This document shows, one piece after another, positions 36,205 through 46,834 of a DNA stretch of 64,000 nt (position 1 is the first letter of the stretch; the number at the start of each line of letters is the position of its first letter). Made by a program: the position numbers and the translations under genes. The notes beneath the pieces were generated by a model. It ran no database searches, was not told the DNA's origin, and saw nothing but the letters and a program-made list of their open reading frames with translations. The stretch is from Tuctoria greenei (Eukaryota > Streptophyta > Magnoliopsida > Poales > Poaceae): contig JAYESD010000008.1 in NCBI GenBank assembly GCA_036927565.1, positions 109,724,279 to 109,788,278 of the forward strand. The letters are read 5' to 3'.

Positions 36205-36645
36205 CATAGGATGTTGTATTAATCTAAAAGTAGTACCATCAAATCGTATTTTGAGGGTACAAATAAATTGTGTAGTGAGAAGGCGTGAACCTTTATTCTC
36301 TATGTGAGCAAAATCTTCCCATCCAAATGCATGCCAAATGGAAAATAATTCGGAATCCATACCTATTTTGGAGATCAAATCCGGATCATAAGCTTTAGTG
36401 TGATAGAACTCACGATCTTGGAGGATCTTGTGTGCTTGGTCTTCAACTTCACTTTGTATGTCGAGGTCATTATCGTGGAGAAGTTGTTGTGGGTTGCTCC
36501 TCTCACCCATGGGAGCACCTTCACACACGCTCCTCTTCCGTGGACTTGGTGTGGCAACGGAGGAGAGATGTGCACTTGAGTCTCCACATTGTCTTTAGCT
36601 TGCAGCCCTCTTCCTCTTCTGAAACAACCTTTTCATTCCTTTCAT
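36205..36645 (-). pseudogene. ATHILA-family ORF, N-terminal piece (Athila1)
   Basis: Starts at the ATG complementary to 36643-36645 with a short basic head MKGMKRLFQKRKRAAS, an in-frame stop, then SPRKRS and, from about 36505, ERSNPQQ leading to KAYDPDLISKIGMDSE, GWEDFAHIENKGSRLL and FDGTTFRLI. The solo LTR target site follows and the frame continues at 25863. The basic head could be a nuclear localisation signal (inference). This block resembles the ATHILA family (Pfam PF03078) of unknown function. Its place after protease and before the 3' LTR is where other ATHILA elements keep an env-like ORF, but no membrane segment is seen. Confidence 0.8.
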
Positions 36646-37488
36646 GGTCACAACAAGCAAGAACGCAACAAGGCAAAAAACTCGAAAAGAAGTGATGTTA
36701 GTCAAAACAAAACCCTCGACGAATTTTCCCTTGAGGAACTTGAGAGCAAATTGCAAATGCAAACAAAAGAAAATACTTTTGAGTTGGTTTTGAGTTAGAG
36801 TGCTTCAATGAAGATCAAGAAAAAACAATGTGAGCAAAAAAGTGACTTGGGAAGGTGTAAAATGAGGTAAAATGTGAAGAGGAGTGCTCCTCACGGCCAC
36901 CATATATAGTGTACACTCCCCAAAGGTCATAAGAGGCTCAAATGTAGCCATTGGAGGAGAGACCAAATTGGCTCTTTCCGATGTCGGCCGAACAGGGGGT
37001 CGGTCGCACTGAAATGTGGGCTCCCCTGCTCCCTCTTTTGGAAGGTAGCTTCCAAACGGTTATAAAATTAGCACGTTGGTGAAATGCCACATTTGCAGCT
37101 CAGAATAATTGTTTTTTGAATAAAACCTTTTTTTTAACCAACAATTTTCTTTTTGTAAAAAATAAATAAATGAAAATGATAGTTGAGAATATAATATTCT
37201 CAACTTGCTAAGAAAAACCAAATATGCAGTGGAGAAATTCAACTAAGTGGAAAAACCAAATGAAGAGAAAAGAAAAATCAAATAAAAAGATAACTACCAA
37301 TGTTCCTATTGGCTAGGTCTCACCACAGTCTGATGAGATGGACTTTTCTTCCATCTTTATTTCTTGACATCCGGGCCTGTAGGGATGGGCTCGGATGGCT
37401 TGTCTTGCTTCTTCCGCCATTCTTTCTTTAGCGGCTTGGTGGACATGGGCCTTTGGGGAGGCCCGGACTTCTCCGTCTTCTTGTGGTG
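36646..37488 (-). promoter_or_regulatory. Athila1 spacer with TATA-like box before ATHILA-family ORF
   Basis: About 0.84 kb between protease and ORF start. The protease side still encodes a Lys/Pro-rich tail (STKPLKKEWRKKQ) before a stop near 37365. The centre has CCCCTGTTCGGCCGACATCG (near 36990-37010) and CTATATATGG (about 36903-36912, minus), then about 260 bp to the ATG. The same order and much of the sequence recur on + at 62500-63100 in the second ATHILA copy. Conservation of a noncoding TATA-bearing block directly upstream of an ORF suggests an internal promoter for it. No RT or integrase sequence is present. Confidence 0.6.
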
Positions 37489-38117
37489 TCAGCGTGGACG
37501 ATAAGACGAGTTCTCCGCATAGATTAATTCCCTCATGAATGCAATGAGCAAATCAAACTTTGGAGGTGTGACTTGGACCTCTTGAATATGTTTAACATTC
37601 GACCCATACTTGATGCGAATCATAGAGCATTGCTCTGGCTTTGGGTGAAAGTTAAACTTCTCCACCTTGTCATTAATATGGAAGTGGATTTCTCCAGCTC
37701 TCAGATCTATGCCAGCTATTGCAGTGCTAAGGAACGGGTGCCGAAGAATGAGCGGCATATCCTTCTCAACATCCATGTCAAGCACCACAAAATCTACGGG
37801 TATGAAGCAATTCCGGATTTTCACCAGAACGTCTTTAGCAATACCCGCTGGATAACGGACTGAAGAATTAGCTAGTTGGAGCTGCATTGGTGTTGGAGTG
37901 AGCTCTGTGAAGTTCAGCTGGTCAAAGACTACCTTTGGCATCACACTCACACTAGCTCCAAGGTCACAAAGTGCCTTGTCAATGTAGTGAGCCCCAATCG
38001 AGCAAGATATTGTAGGACATCCGGGGTCCTTCTTTTCTGAACGCCTATTAAGGATGGTTGCACTGCAGTCCTCCATAAGCTTGACAACCTCAGTGGTGGG
38101 CAACGGCCGCTTGTCAT
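37489..38117 (-). pseudogene. Protease region of Athila1
   Basis: Minus-strand, one open frame of 204 codons from 38103. It reads PTTEVVKLMEDCSA, then CDLGASVSVMPK (active-site DLGA, the usual form for ATHILA proteases), PVDFVVLDMD and RHPFLSTA (a flap-type region), ending YAENSSYRPR at 37492. Upstream it joins the gag tail at 58929 once chromovirus B is removed. An RT domain would normally follow here, but the frame ends and the spacer begins. This piece is open and little damaged, though cut off from its gag start, so it is listed as a pseudogene. Confidence 0.82.
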
Positions 38118-41007
38118 TTTGACATCCGGTTCCGAAGATGAACCAAGTGCAGTATATGTGTGCCCAAGACGTTCAACACACATACACAAGTGCATCACAA
38201 AAGTGTATACAGAAAATTATCACAGAACAGGATTAATTAAGCAAATTTATTACACAATTCATATTATCCTCAAATACAAGCTCTAATGAATATTAATGAT
38301 AAGTTTTAACTAATGCAGCAGAAATACTCTAATTAAGCAACTATGCAGCGAAGCAAACTAAGAAAATAGGGATATGTATATGCGCAACTCCAATCAACAC
38401 CACAGGCAAAGCTGACGGTAGACACGGCCTAGAACTCCGCATTCTCACCGTTATACTCCCAATCCCGACCAGCAACTGTTGGGGGATTGCAAGAGTGAGT
38501 ACATGTCGTACTCAGCAAGTGTGGAAAGTATGATATGTGGCTGATACAAATGACGAATATAATAATGGCTAAGTGCTGAAAAGTACATTAAAACATTTGA
38601 AAAGCAATACATTTTATGTATGTGAATAAACCCATCATAAACCATATAGTCATCATAATGCTGGTCCATATTTCAATATCCATCATCCATAATACCAGAT
38701 TTCACCATTACCATTAACCATATTCAATACCAGAGTCTAATTCATAACCATCCATATTACCAAACCATAACCATTACTAGTACGAAACCATAAACATCCC
38801 AAAACCAAGTTCCTTCTAATTATGTAGGTCATCCAGGCACTCATAACCGGGAGCATGGCTATCATGATAGTTTATTAGACTCTGCAGAGTTTGTACCGCT
38901 TTACCCACGTGTTTGTGTTTTCATCACCTTTCAGTGACTAGAACCTCTATTATGCCATGTCACACTTCCATCGGCGTGTGGCCAAGAGATCACAAAATAG
39001 TCTTTACAAAGGGATTACTAGCCTATTCAAACCCCACTGAGGTTTCACCGGAGGCGATGCTTCCAATTGAGCACATCATCAACCAAGGGCCCCCTCTTGA
39101 GCCATTCAGATCCCAGGGTAGTCCCACCAATCATCAACAAACCCAATTCGACTACCTCTTCCCCAAGCATCCTTAATGGTCCGAATAGCATTGTCAAAGC
39201 TCAATTAATCAGCTACGCTGCACCCATACTTGGCCTCGTGGTGGCACTGTAGTCCTGGCTTATCCTCGCATGAGCCGGTCCTTAGATCTAAAGCAAGCAA
39301 CCACCATAACATCCAACCCATCCACATACCAGGCTTGCTTAGATCACCCATTAACTTATCATATTGACCAGTTCACACTAACCATAATACCATTAATGCA
39401 TACTTAAATGTGTAGTGTTGTTTTCACATCCCAGTTAATTAAGCGAAGCAAAAAGGTAAAAAGCCCATCCTGACTCTCTACCATAATTCCAGGTGACAAG
39501 GGTTGTTAAACAAACCGAGTAAACTTCCTACCATAGGATTTCCCATCAAATTGACACAGCATCCAGTTTTGCAAACAAAACTTTTATTTTTAAAACAGGA
39601 TCAATATGCTTCAAGGACACTTGCCTTGCTCTTGGGATTGGTTTGGGTCAAAGCCTTCAAACTCTTGGTGCTAGAGATCCTCCATGGCACTCTCTAGCGC
39701 AAATTCGTCTAATCCGCACAGTAACATACAAGACAAGAAACACAATCAAAAAGTGCACATATATTACTCAATATGACATGATATGCATGATTGATGCAAA
39801 TGCAAGGTGGAACTTGTCAATGAGTTGCTTTTAATGATTACTAACTAGTTCTAATAGTTTTTAAAAAGTTTATACAGGTTTGGAGTTGATTGGATCTAAT
39901 TTTGAAATTAAGTCAACACAATTTAACCAGGAAAATCGGACTAGTCCGCTAGGGACAGGACAAGTCCGCACTTCGCAGAACTGGCGCACTAGGATTTTCT
40001 AGATCGATGTGAATTTGGAGATTTAGGGTTGAATTCACGTAAGGAAAAGAGAATAGAAGGTATACCAGGTGTCTAGAACTCCAAAGAATCAAGGATATTG
40101 GAGGAAACACTTGTATCTTTATGATCTAGGGTTAATGAAAAACTTGATGGTGAATTGTTGATGAAGAATGCGAAGTTGATGGAGACCTTGATCCTCTTTC
40201 GTTTCCTCCTCTTCTTCTTCTTGCTTAGGATTCTCCTCCTCCCTCCTTGATGGTGGCTCTCTACAAACTAGGGTTTGGGTGGGGTGGAAAAGTGGCAAAT
40301 AGATGTCAAGCAAAGGGGTGGGGTTGTTTATATAGAGGTGGAGGCTAGGGTTAGATGGATTTCAAGTTTGAGATGAGTAGATGTCGGTTTAGAGTCACAA
40401 ATGGGCTCTAAAAGAGATAGGCACGACGTCACTAGGCCCACTTAACATAAAACCCAAGAAACAAGTCGTAAAATAAAAGATCAATTCGGAGTCGTGATTT
40501 ATCGGACAAGTTCGAAAAGGGACGGACTAGTCCGAAGTTGTCCACAGAGAAATCGGACAAGTCCGGACTGGATATCGGACAAGTCCAAACTTATCCAGAG
40601 GGGAAAAACAAATAAGTTTGGCCAATAATCGGACAAGTATCACATTAGTCAGAGGGAGAAACAGACAAGTCCGCTAGAATACCGGACTAGTCCGGACAAG
40701 TCCAGGGACTTTGCAAAATTTCCAAGGAAATTTGGAACACCATACTAGTCCGCACTGAGCCGGACAAGTCCAAAAGTGTACAGAGGCAAAAACAGACTAG
40801 TCTGCAGGAAAAACGGACAAGTCCGATCGAGGTTAGAGTGAAATCGGACTACTCCGCAACAAAATCAGACTAGTCCGCACTTCCCAGAATTCTTAAGTGT
40901 GGTTTTGTTTCTAAATCATTTTAAACTTATTCTTTTTTATGTTGCTTAATGTTAGACATGTATACGAATGTATGCAGGGCATGATGCATGAAAATGAGGG
41001 TGTTACA
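38118..41007 (-). repeat. 3' LTR of chromovirus B
   Basis: Minus strand: TGTAACACCCTCATTTTCAT at 41007 to GGATGTCAAA at 38118 (expected end GTGTCACA, decayed); 2890 bp. It carries the palindromic motif array (40503-40878), a TATA box (40327-40334) and a second motif pair (39935-39968). The short plus-strand ORFs here are not genes: they recur in the 5' LTR because LTRs are duplicated. Confidence 0.9.
40327..40878 (-). promoter_or_regulatory. TATA box and palindrome array, chromovirus B LTR
   Basis: Minus-strand TATATAAA at 40327-40334. Upstream of it, 40503-40878 holds about fourteen copies of CGGAC(T/A)AGTCCG-like words with few to several mismatches. Adjacent copies can touch, as in the unit at 40682-40702. 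The same array is in the 5' LTR (58434-58800, TATA 58250-58257). The words match those in the Sirevirus LTRs, although chromovirus B is a gypsy element. A second pair sits in the downstream part of the LTR (39935-39968). Likely binding sites for a shared host factor (inference). Confidence 0.75.
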
Positions 41008-41019
41008 AACCTACACCCC

Positions 41020-44000
41020 TTAGAATGAATCTCGCCCTAGATTCGACGGAGAAGAGAAGAGATAGGGAAATTCCTTCTTAAGATCATCCTCCAATTCCCA
41101 TGTTTACTCTTTTTCTGTGTGGTGCTTCCATTGAACATTACACCATCTGATGACCTTGTTCTTTGTGACTCTCTCCTTGGTTTCCAAGATTTTGATCGGT
41201 TGCTCGGCATAAGTCAAGTCTTCCTTTAGTTCCAATTCTTCCATTGGCACTTGTTCTTCTGATACTCTCAAGCATTTCTTGAGCTGGGAAACATGAAACA
41301 CATTGTGAACATCCGAAAGATGAGTTGGCATCTCCAACTTATATGCTACTTCTCCCCTTTTGTCAAAAATCTTGAATGGCCCAATGTATCGAGGTGCTAG
41401 CTTGCCTCTTATGTTAAACCTCTTATGACCTCCCATTGGTGACACCTTGAGGTAAATGAAGTCCCCCACTTCAAAGGATAGTTTCCTTCTCCTATTGTTT
41501 GCATAGCCTTTTTGCCTTGATTGAGCGGCCCTCAAGTTCTCACGAATAACCCGAACTTGTTTTTCAGCTTCTGGGAACACATCGGGTCCAAATACTTGAT
41601 CCTCCCCTGTCTCATTCCAAAACAAGGGCGTCCTACACTTCCTTCCATATAGTGCCTCATATGGTGACATCTTCAAACTTGCTTGATAACTATTGTTGTA
41701 TGAGTATTCTACATATGGCAAGCTTTTGTCCCAACTTTTCCCATGCTTCAAAGCACAAGCTCTTAACATGTACTATAAAATATGGTTGGTCCTCTAGGTT
41801 TGTCCATCCGTTTGAGGGTGATATGTTGAACTAGAATTTAACCTTGTTCCCAATGCTTCGTGCAATTTCTGCCAAAATATGGAGGTAAATTGAGAACCTC
41901 TATCCGAGACTATCTTCTTTGGGACTCCATGTCGACACATAATATACTCCATGTACAATTCTGCCAGCTTTGTGGTGGTATAGGTGGTCTTGACAGGAAT
42001 AAAATGAGCTGACTTAGTCAGTCAATCCACAATTACCCAAATTGAATCATATATGGACTGGGTACGCGGTAAACCTACTATAAAGTCCATACCGATTTCT
42101 TCCCACTTTGACTCTGGGATCTTCAATGGCTGCAATAATCCACCTGGCCTTTGATGTTCCGCCTTGACTCGTTGGCACACATCACATAAGGAGACATATT
42201 TAGCTATGTCCTTCTTCATGCTAGCCCACCAATAGCAAGTCTTCAAGTCTTTGTACATCTTCGTACAACCGGAGTGAATCGAGTATGGCGAGTCATGTGT
42301 CTCTTTTAATATTGTCTCCCGAATATGCTTCACATTAGGCATGACAATCCTCTTACCAAGCCATAGAGTACCATGTTCATCCTCATCAAATCTGAATTCT
42401 CTCCCCTCTTGGGTCCTTTCCTTGATTTCTTTAATTTCCTGATCCTTAGTTCGACCTTCCCGAATTTCTTGCTCCAAGGTTGGGTTTAACTCCACCATCT
42501 CCATCTCATTTACAAATCCGAGGTTCAACTGTTCAAACTCCTTACATAACTCAGATGGTAACTCTCAAACTGTGAATTGATGACTTACTCCCTTCCTACT
42601 CAACGCATCGGCCACTACATTGGCCTTTCCTGGATGACAGTTGATTCTCAAATCATAATCCTTGATGAGCTCCAGCCATCTTCGTTGCCTCAAGTTCAGA
42701 TCTGTTTCCGTGAAAATATACTTCAAACTCTTATGATCTGTATAAATTTCACACCTATGACCAAGGATGTAGTGTATCCAAATCTTCAATGCGTGTACTA
42801 TGACTGCAAGTTCCAAATCATGTGTTGGGTAATTCTTCTCATGTTTCTTCAATTGTCTTGACGCATAGGCGACCACTTGACCTTCTTGCATGAGCACACA
42901 TCCAAGCCCTTGTCTTGACGCATCACAATATATGTCGAAACTTTTGCTTACATCCGGCAAAACAAAAACAGGGGTTGTAGTTAACCTTATCTTCAACTCC
43001 TCAAAATTGTTCTGACAAGCTTCAGTCCATCGGAAAGCCTTTCCCCTCATTAGCAATTTCGTCATTGGCTTGGCTATCTTAGAAAAGTCCTTGATGAATC
43101 GACGGTAGTATCCAGCCATCGCAAGAAAACTCCTTATTTCCTTGACGTTTTGCGGTGGTTCCCACTTCAACATGTCCCTTACCTTTCCGGGGTTAACTGA
43201 AACTCCTCCTCCTGAAATGATATGACCCAAAAATGACACTTCTCTCAACCAAAACTGACATTTGTTGAACTTGGCATACAATTGATGCTCTATCAACTTC
43301 TGCAATGTAAGCATCAGGTGTTCCTCATGCTCCTTCACATCCTTCGAGTAGATCATAATGTCATCAATGAACACTACAACGAACTTATCCAAGTACTCCA
43401 TGGAGACCTTATTCATGAGGTACATAAAATATGCAGGTGCATTAGTCAATCCAAAGGACATCACGGTGTACTCATAAGATCCATACAGTGTCCTAAAATG
43501 TGTCTTGGGTATGTCCAACGGTCTAATCTTCATTTGAAAGTATCCCGACCTCAAATCAATCTTAGAGAAGACACAAGCACCCTTCATCTGATCAAACAAG
43601 TCTTCTATGTGTGGAAAGGTGTACTTGTTCTTGATTATTACCTCGTTGAGAGATCGGTAATCCACACACATCCTTTGTGATCCATCCTTTTATCCAAAAA
43701 TAGAACGGGCACTCCGCCAGGTGAAGAGCTGGGCCAAATAAAACCCTTCTCTGGTTGCTCTTGAATTTGCTTCTTGAGCTCCGCTAATTTCTTAGGAGGC
43801 ATCCTATAGGGCCTCTCAGCTATAGGTGCAGTTCCAGGTATTAAATAAATAACAAACTCAATGTCTCGATAAGGTGGCATACCTGGCAACTCATCTGGAA
43901 ACACGTCAAAAAATTCACACACCACCAAAATTTCCTCAATTGCAGCACCATCCATGTGATTCAACTCCAATTGCTTTGGTGCATGTTGAGTTGCTTCAAA

Positions 44001-44409
44001 TTCTACGGTGATCCCTTCCTCATTGGTCAACTTCACTGTTTTCGTGGCACACTCAATAACTCCATTGTGCTTCCTCAACTAGTTCATACCAAGTATAATG
44101 TCCAATCCTTGAGAATCCAAAACTATAAGGTTGGCAAAGAAGACTACCCCTTTATTCTAAGGCTTACTTTTGGACATACTATATTTGTCCTCATCTCCCC
44201 CCCCCCCCCCCCGGAGACTTAACCAATAGAGTAAACTTCATATGAGAGATAGGCAATCCATACATGGCAACATACTTCGAAGCAATGAATGAATGCAATG
44301 CTCCAAAATCAAATAACATAGTCGCGGAGTTGGAGTTGGCGAGAAACATACCGATCACCACGTCATCCGCTTGTTGAGCATCCTCCGTAGAGACATGGTT
44401 CACGTTGCC
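41020..44409 (-). pseudogene. pol of chromovirus B, broken
   Basis: Minus-strand gypsy pol: protease with altered site LFDFGALHSF (about 44310), disrupted by a 16-C run at 44197-44212; RT with FIDDIMIYS (about 43340-43370) and SFGLTNAP; RNase H with YCDASRQGLGC and TDHKSLKY; integrase HHCC region (42280-42160) and core; GPF motif near 41385; and a chromodomain-like end read through a stop near 41110 to the terminal stop at 41020-41022. The longest intact piece (43671-42565, 368 codons) covers RT and RNase H. Stops near 44079, 42564, 42021 and 41770 and frame changes make it inactive. It is the same broad lineage as chromovirus A. Confidence 0.93.
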
Positions 44410-45570
44410 ACGAGCAAAATTTTGCTATCCATAGTTTCCTTGCGGCTGTCCTCCATTGGGTCTTGGGTTTTGCCTCGGCACATTGCTTCCTTGACCAAGG
44501 CCTGACTTAGGACATTGATGTGCAAAGTGTCCAGCTTCGCCACAAGTATCACACTTCTTTACTCAACCAGAATTATTGGGACGAGCTTGGTACTGAACAA
44601 TTGCACCAGGAAAATTGGCATGAGGTGCATAAGGCACTGGAGGCCTAGGTGCTTGCTTGACAGGGCGTTGCTGCATGAACTGAGTTTGGCACGGTGTAAA
44701 TCCACAGCGTTGAGTAGGTGCAGAAGGGCTAAAGTAAGGCACATTTGGCGTGCAAAGCGAGGGTGCACATTACTTCCTTGTTGCTGTCCTTTATATGGCG
44801 CCTTCCTCTTGTTGGCTTGCTCCATCTCCCGAACCTTGTTCTCCACCACAGTTGCTTTGTCCACAAGCTTCTGGAAGTTGGCATAGTCACAATTGAGCAA
44901 TTGCACTTGGATTTCATTGTTCAAGCCCCTCATAAACAAATATTGCTTCTGGCTATCCCGGCTCACATCCTCAGGTGCATACCTTGAAAGTTAAGTGAAT
45001 TTGTTGAGGTATTCACTCACGCTTGATCCTTCTTGCCTCAAGTTATCAAATTCTTGCCTCTTCAAGATCATAACACCCTCCGGCACATAGTGATAATAGA
45101 AGCTCTCCTTGAATTCCGCCCAGGTGATCCTCTCCTGATTCTCATGAGCATTGCATAGTGAATCCCACCAATTGGCAGCTGCTCCCACAAGTTGATGAGA
45201 CGCAAATGGCACCTTCTCTCGGTCACTACATTGGACTATAGCAAGTTTCTTATCCACGGACTTGAGCCAATCATCAACATCCATAGGGTCAGCAGCTTGA
45301 GCAAAGGTCGATGGCCTAGTCCTGATAAACTCTCCCAACCTATTATGAGGAGGTGGGGTGGCAGTGGGGGCATGGGGGGCTGATTGTTGTTGTTACCAGC
45401 CCGCAGATGTCCCATAGCATTATCATGGTCTGTATGAGCTGGTTTTGCATAGCCAATAGCTGCTCAATGTTGATAGCTCCATGAGCAGGTCCTTGTCCAT
45501 TGTTGTTTTGAGGTGCTCCATTGTTCTCCTCCTCATCGTTGCCATCCCTCTGGTTGCGAGCCCTCACCAT
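44410..45570 (-). pseudogene. gag of chromovirus B, broken
   Basis: The likely start is the ATG complementary to 45568-45570 (MVRARNQRDG), about 255 bp after the PBS. A frameshift near 45340 moves reading to the Retrotrans_gag core (DPMDVDDWLKSVDKKL, NWWDSLC, SFYYHYVP; 45338-44990), a stop follows near 44993, then a Lys/Gln-rich section and a CCHC knuckle, CDTCGEAGHFAHQC (about 44554-44513). It would package RNA and form particles. Two lesions at least; continuous with the protease downstream. Confidence 0.9.
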
Positions 45571-45824
45571 CTGAAGAAAAGCAAGAGATAAGAATTTAAA
45601 AATGTCCCCAACTATATGCATCAAGGGGTATGAAACTAAACAACTAACTACTCTAGCCTACGTGGATATGGTAATGTTAAAGCATCCCAAAATCCTCTAT
45701 TAAGCACACAAGCAACCAATATATAGCAAACAGCACACCAAGCAAAAACACATCGCTTCCTGAGTGTTCCTATATGCTCTAAAGTGTCCATTCTATCTAG
45801 GCTGCATACTACGGTCAACTTGTG

Positions 45825-45836
45825 ACTCTGATACCA
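45825..45836 (-). other. Primer binding site of chromovirus B
   Basis: Minus strand TGGTATCAGAGT, three bases after the 5' LTR end; initiator-Met tRNA site with one mismatch at the last base. Confidence 0.88.
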
Positions 45837-45839
45837 ATC

Positions 45840-46834
45840 TGTGACACCCGGTTCTGAAGATGAACCAAGTGCAGTATATGTGTGCCCAGGACGTTCAACA
45901 CACACACACAAGTGCATCACAAAAGAGTATACAGAAAATTACCACATGCAAAGGTGACGGTAGACACGGCCTAGAACTCTGCATTATCACCTTTATACTC
46001 CCAATCCTGACCTGCAACTGTTGGGGGGGGGGGGGGCGATTGCAAGAGTGTGTACATGTTGTACTCAGCAAGTGTGGAAAGTATGACATGTGACTGATAC
46101 AAATGACAAATATAATAATGGCTAAGTGCTGAAAAGTATATTAAAACATTTGAAAAGCAATACATTATATGTATGTGAATAAACCCATCACAAACCATAT
46201 AGTCATCATAATACCAGTCAATATTTCAATATCCATCATCCATAATACCAGATTTCACCATTACCATTAACCATATTCAATACCAGAGTTTAATTCATAA
46301 CCATCCATATTACCAAACATTAACCATTACCAGTACCAAACCATAAACATCCCAAAACCAAGTTCCTTCTAATCATGTAGGTCATCCAAGCGCTCATAAC
46401 CAGGAGCACGGCTATCATGATAGTTTATTAGAATCTGCAGAGTTTGTACCGCTTTACCCACGTGTTTGTGTTTTCATCACCTTTCAGTGACAAGGACCTC
46501 TTTTATGCCGTCTCACACTTCCATCGGTGTGTGGCCAAGAGATCACAAAATAGCCTTTACAAAGGGATTACTAGCCTATTTAGACCCCACTGAGGTTTCA
46601 CTGGTGGCGATGCCTCCAACTGAGCACATCTTCAACCTAGGGCCCCCTCTTGAGCCATTCGGATCCCAGGGTAGTCCCACCAATCATCAACAAACCCAAT
46701 TCGACTACCCCTTCCCCGAGCATCCTTAATGGTCCAAATAGCATTGGCAAAGCTCTAATTAATCAGCTACGCCACAACCATACTTGGCCTCGTGGTGGCA
46801 TTGTAGTCCTAGATTATTCTCGCATGAACCAGTC
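45840..46834 (-). repeat. 5' LTR of chromovirus B, distal part
   Basis: Ends GGGTGTCACA (minus strand) next to the PBS. Includes a 14-G run at 46023-46036 where the 3' LTR has five G. Sirevirus2 interrupts it at 46834; the LTR resumes at 57241, missing about 35 bp that are present in the 3' LTR. Confidence 0.9.

Noticed and set aside
38913..39176. ORF conserved at 46466-46729 with the same start
   Set aside because: Conserved only because both are copies of the chromovirus B LTR; antisense to the element and without domains.
43282..43680. 132-codon plus-strand ORF
   Set aside because: Antisense of the chromovirus B RT.
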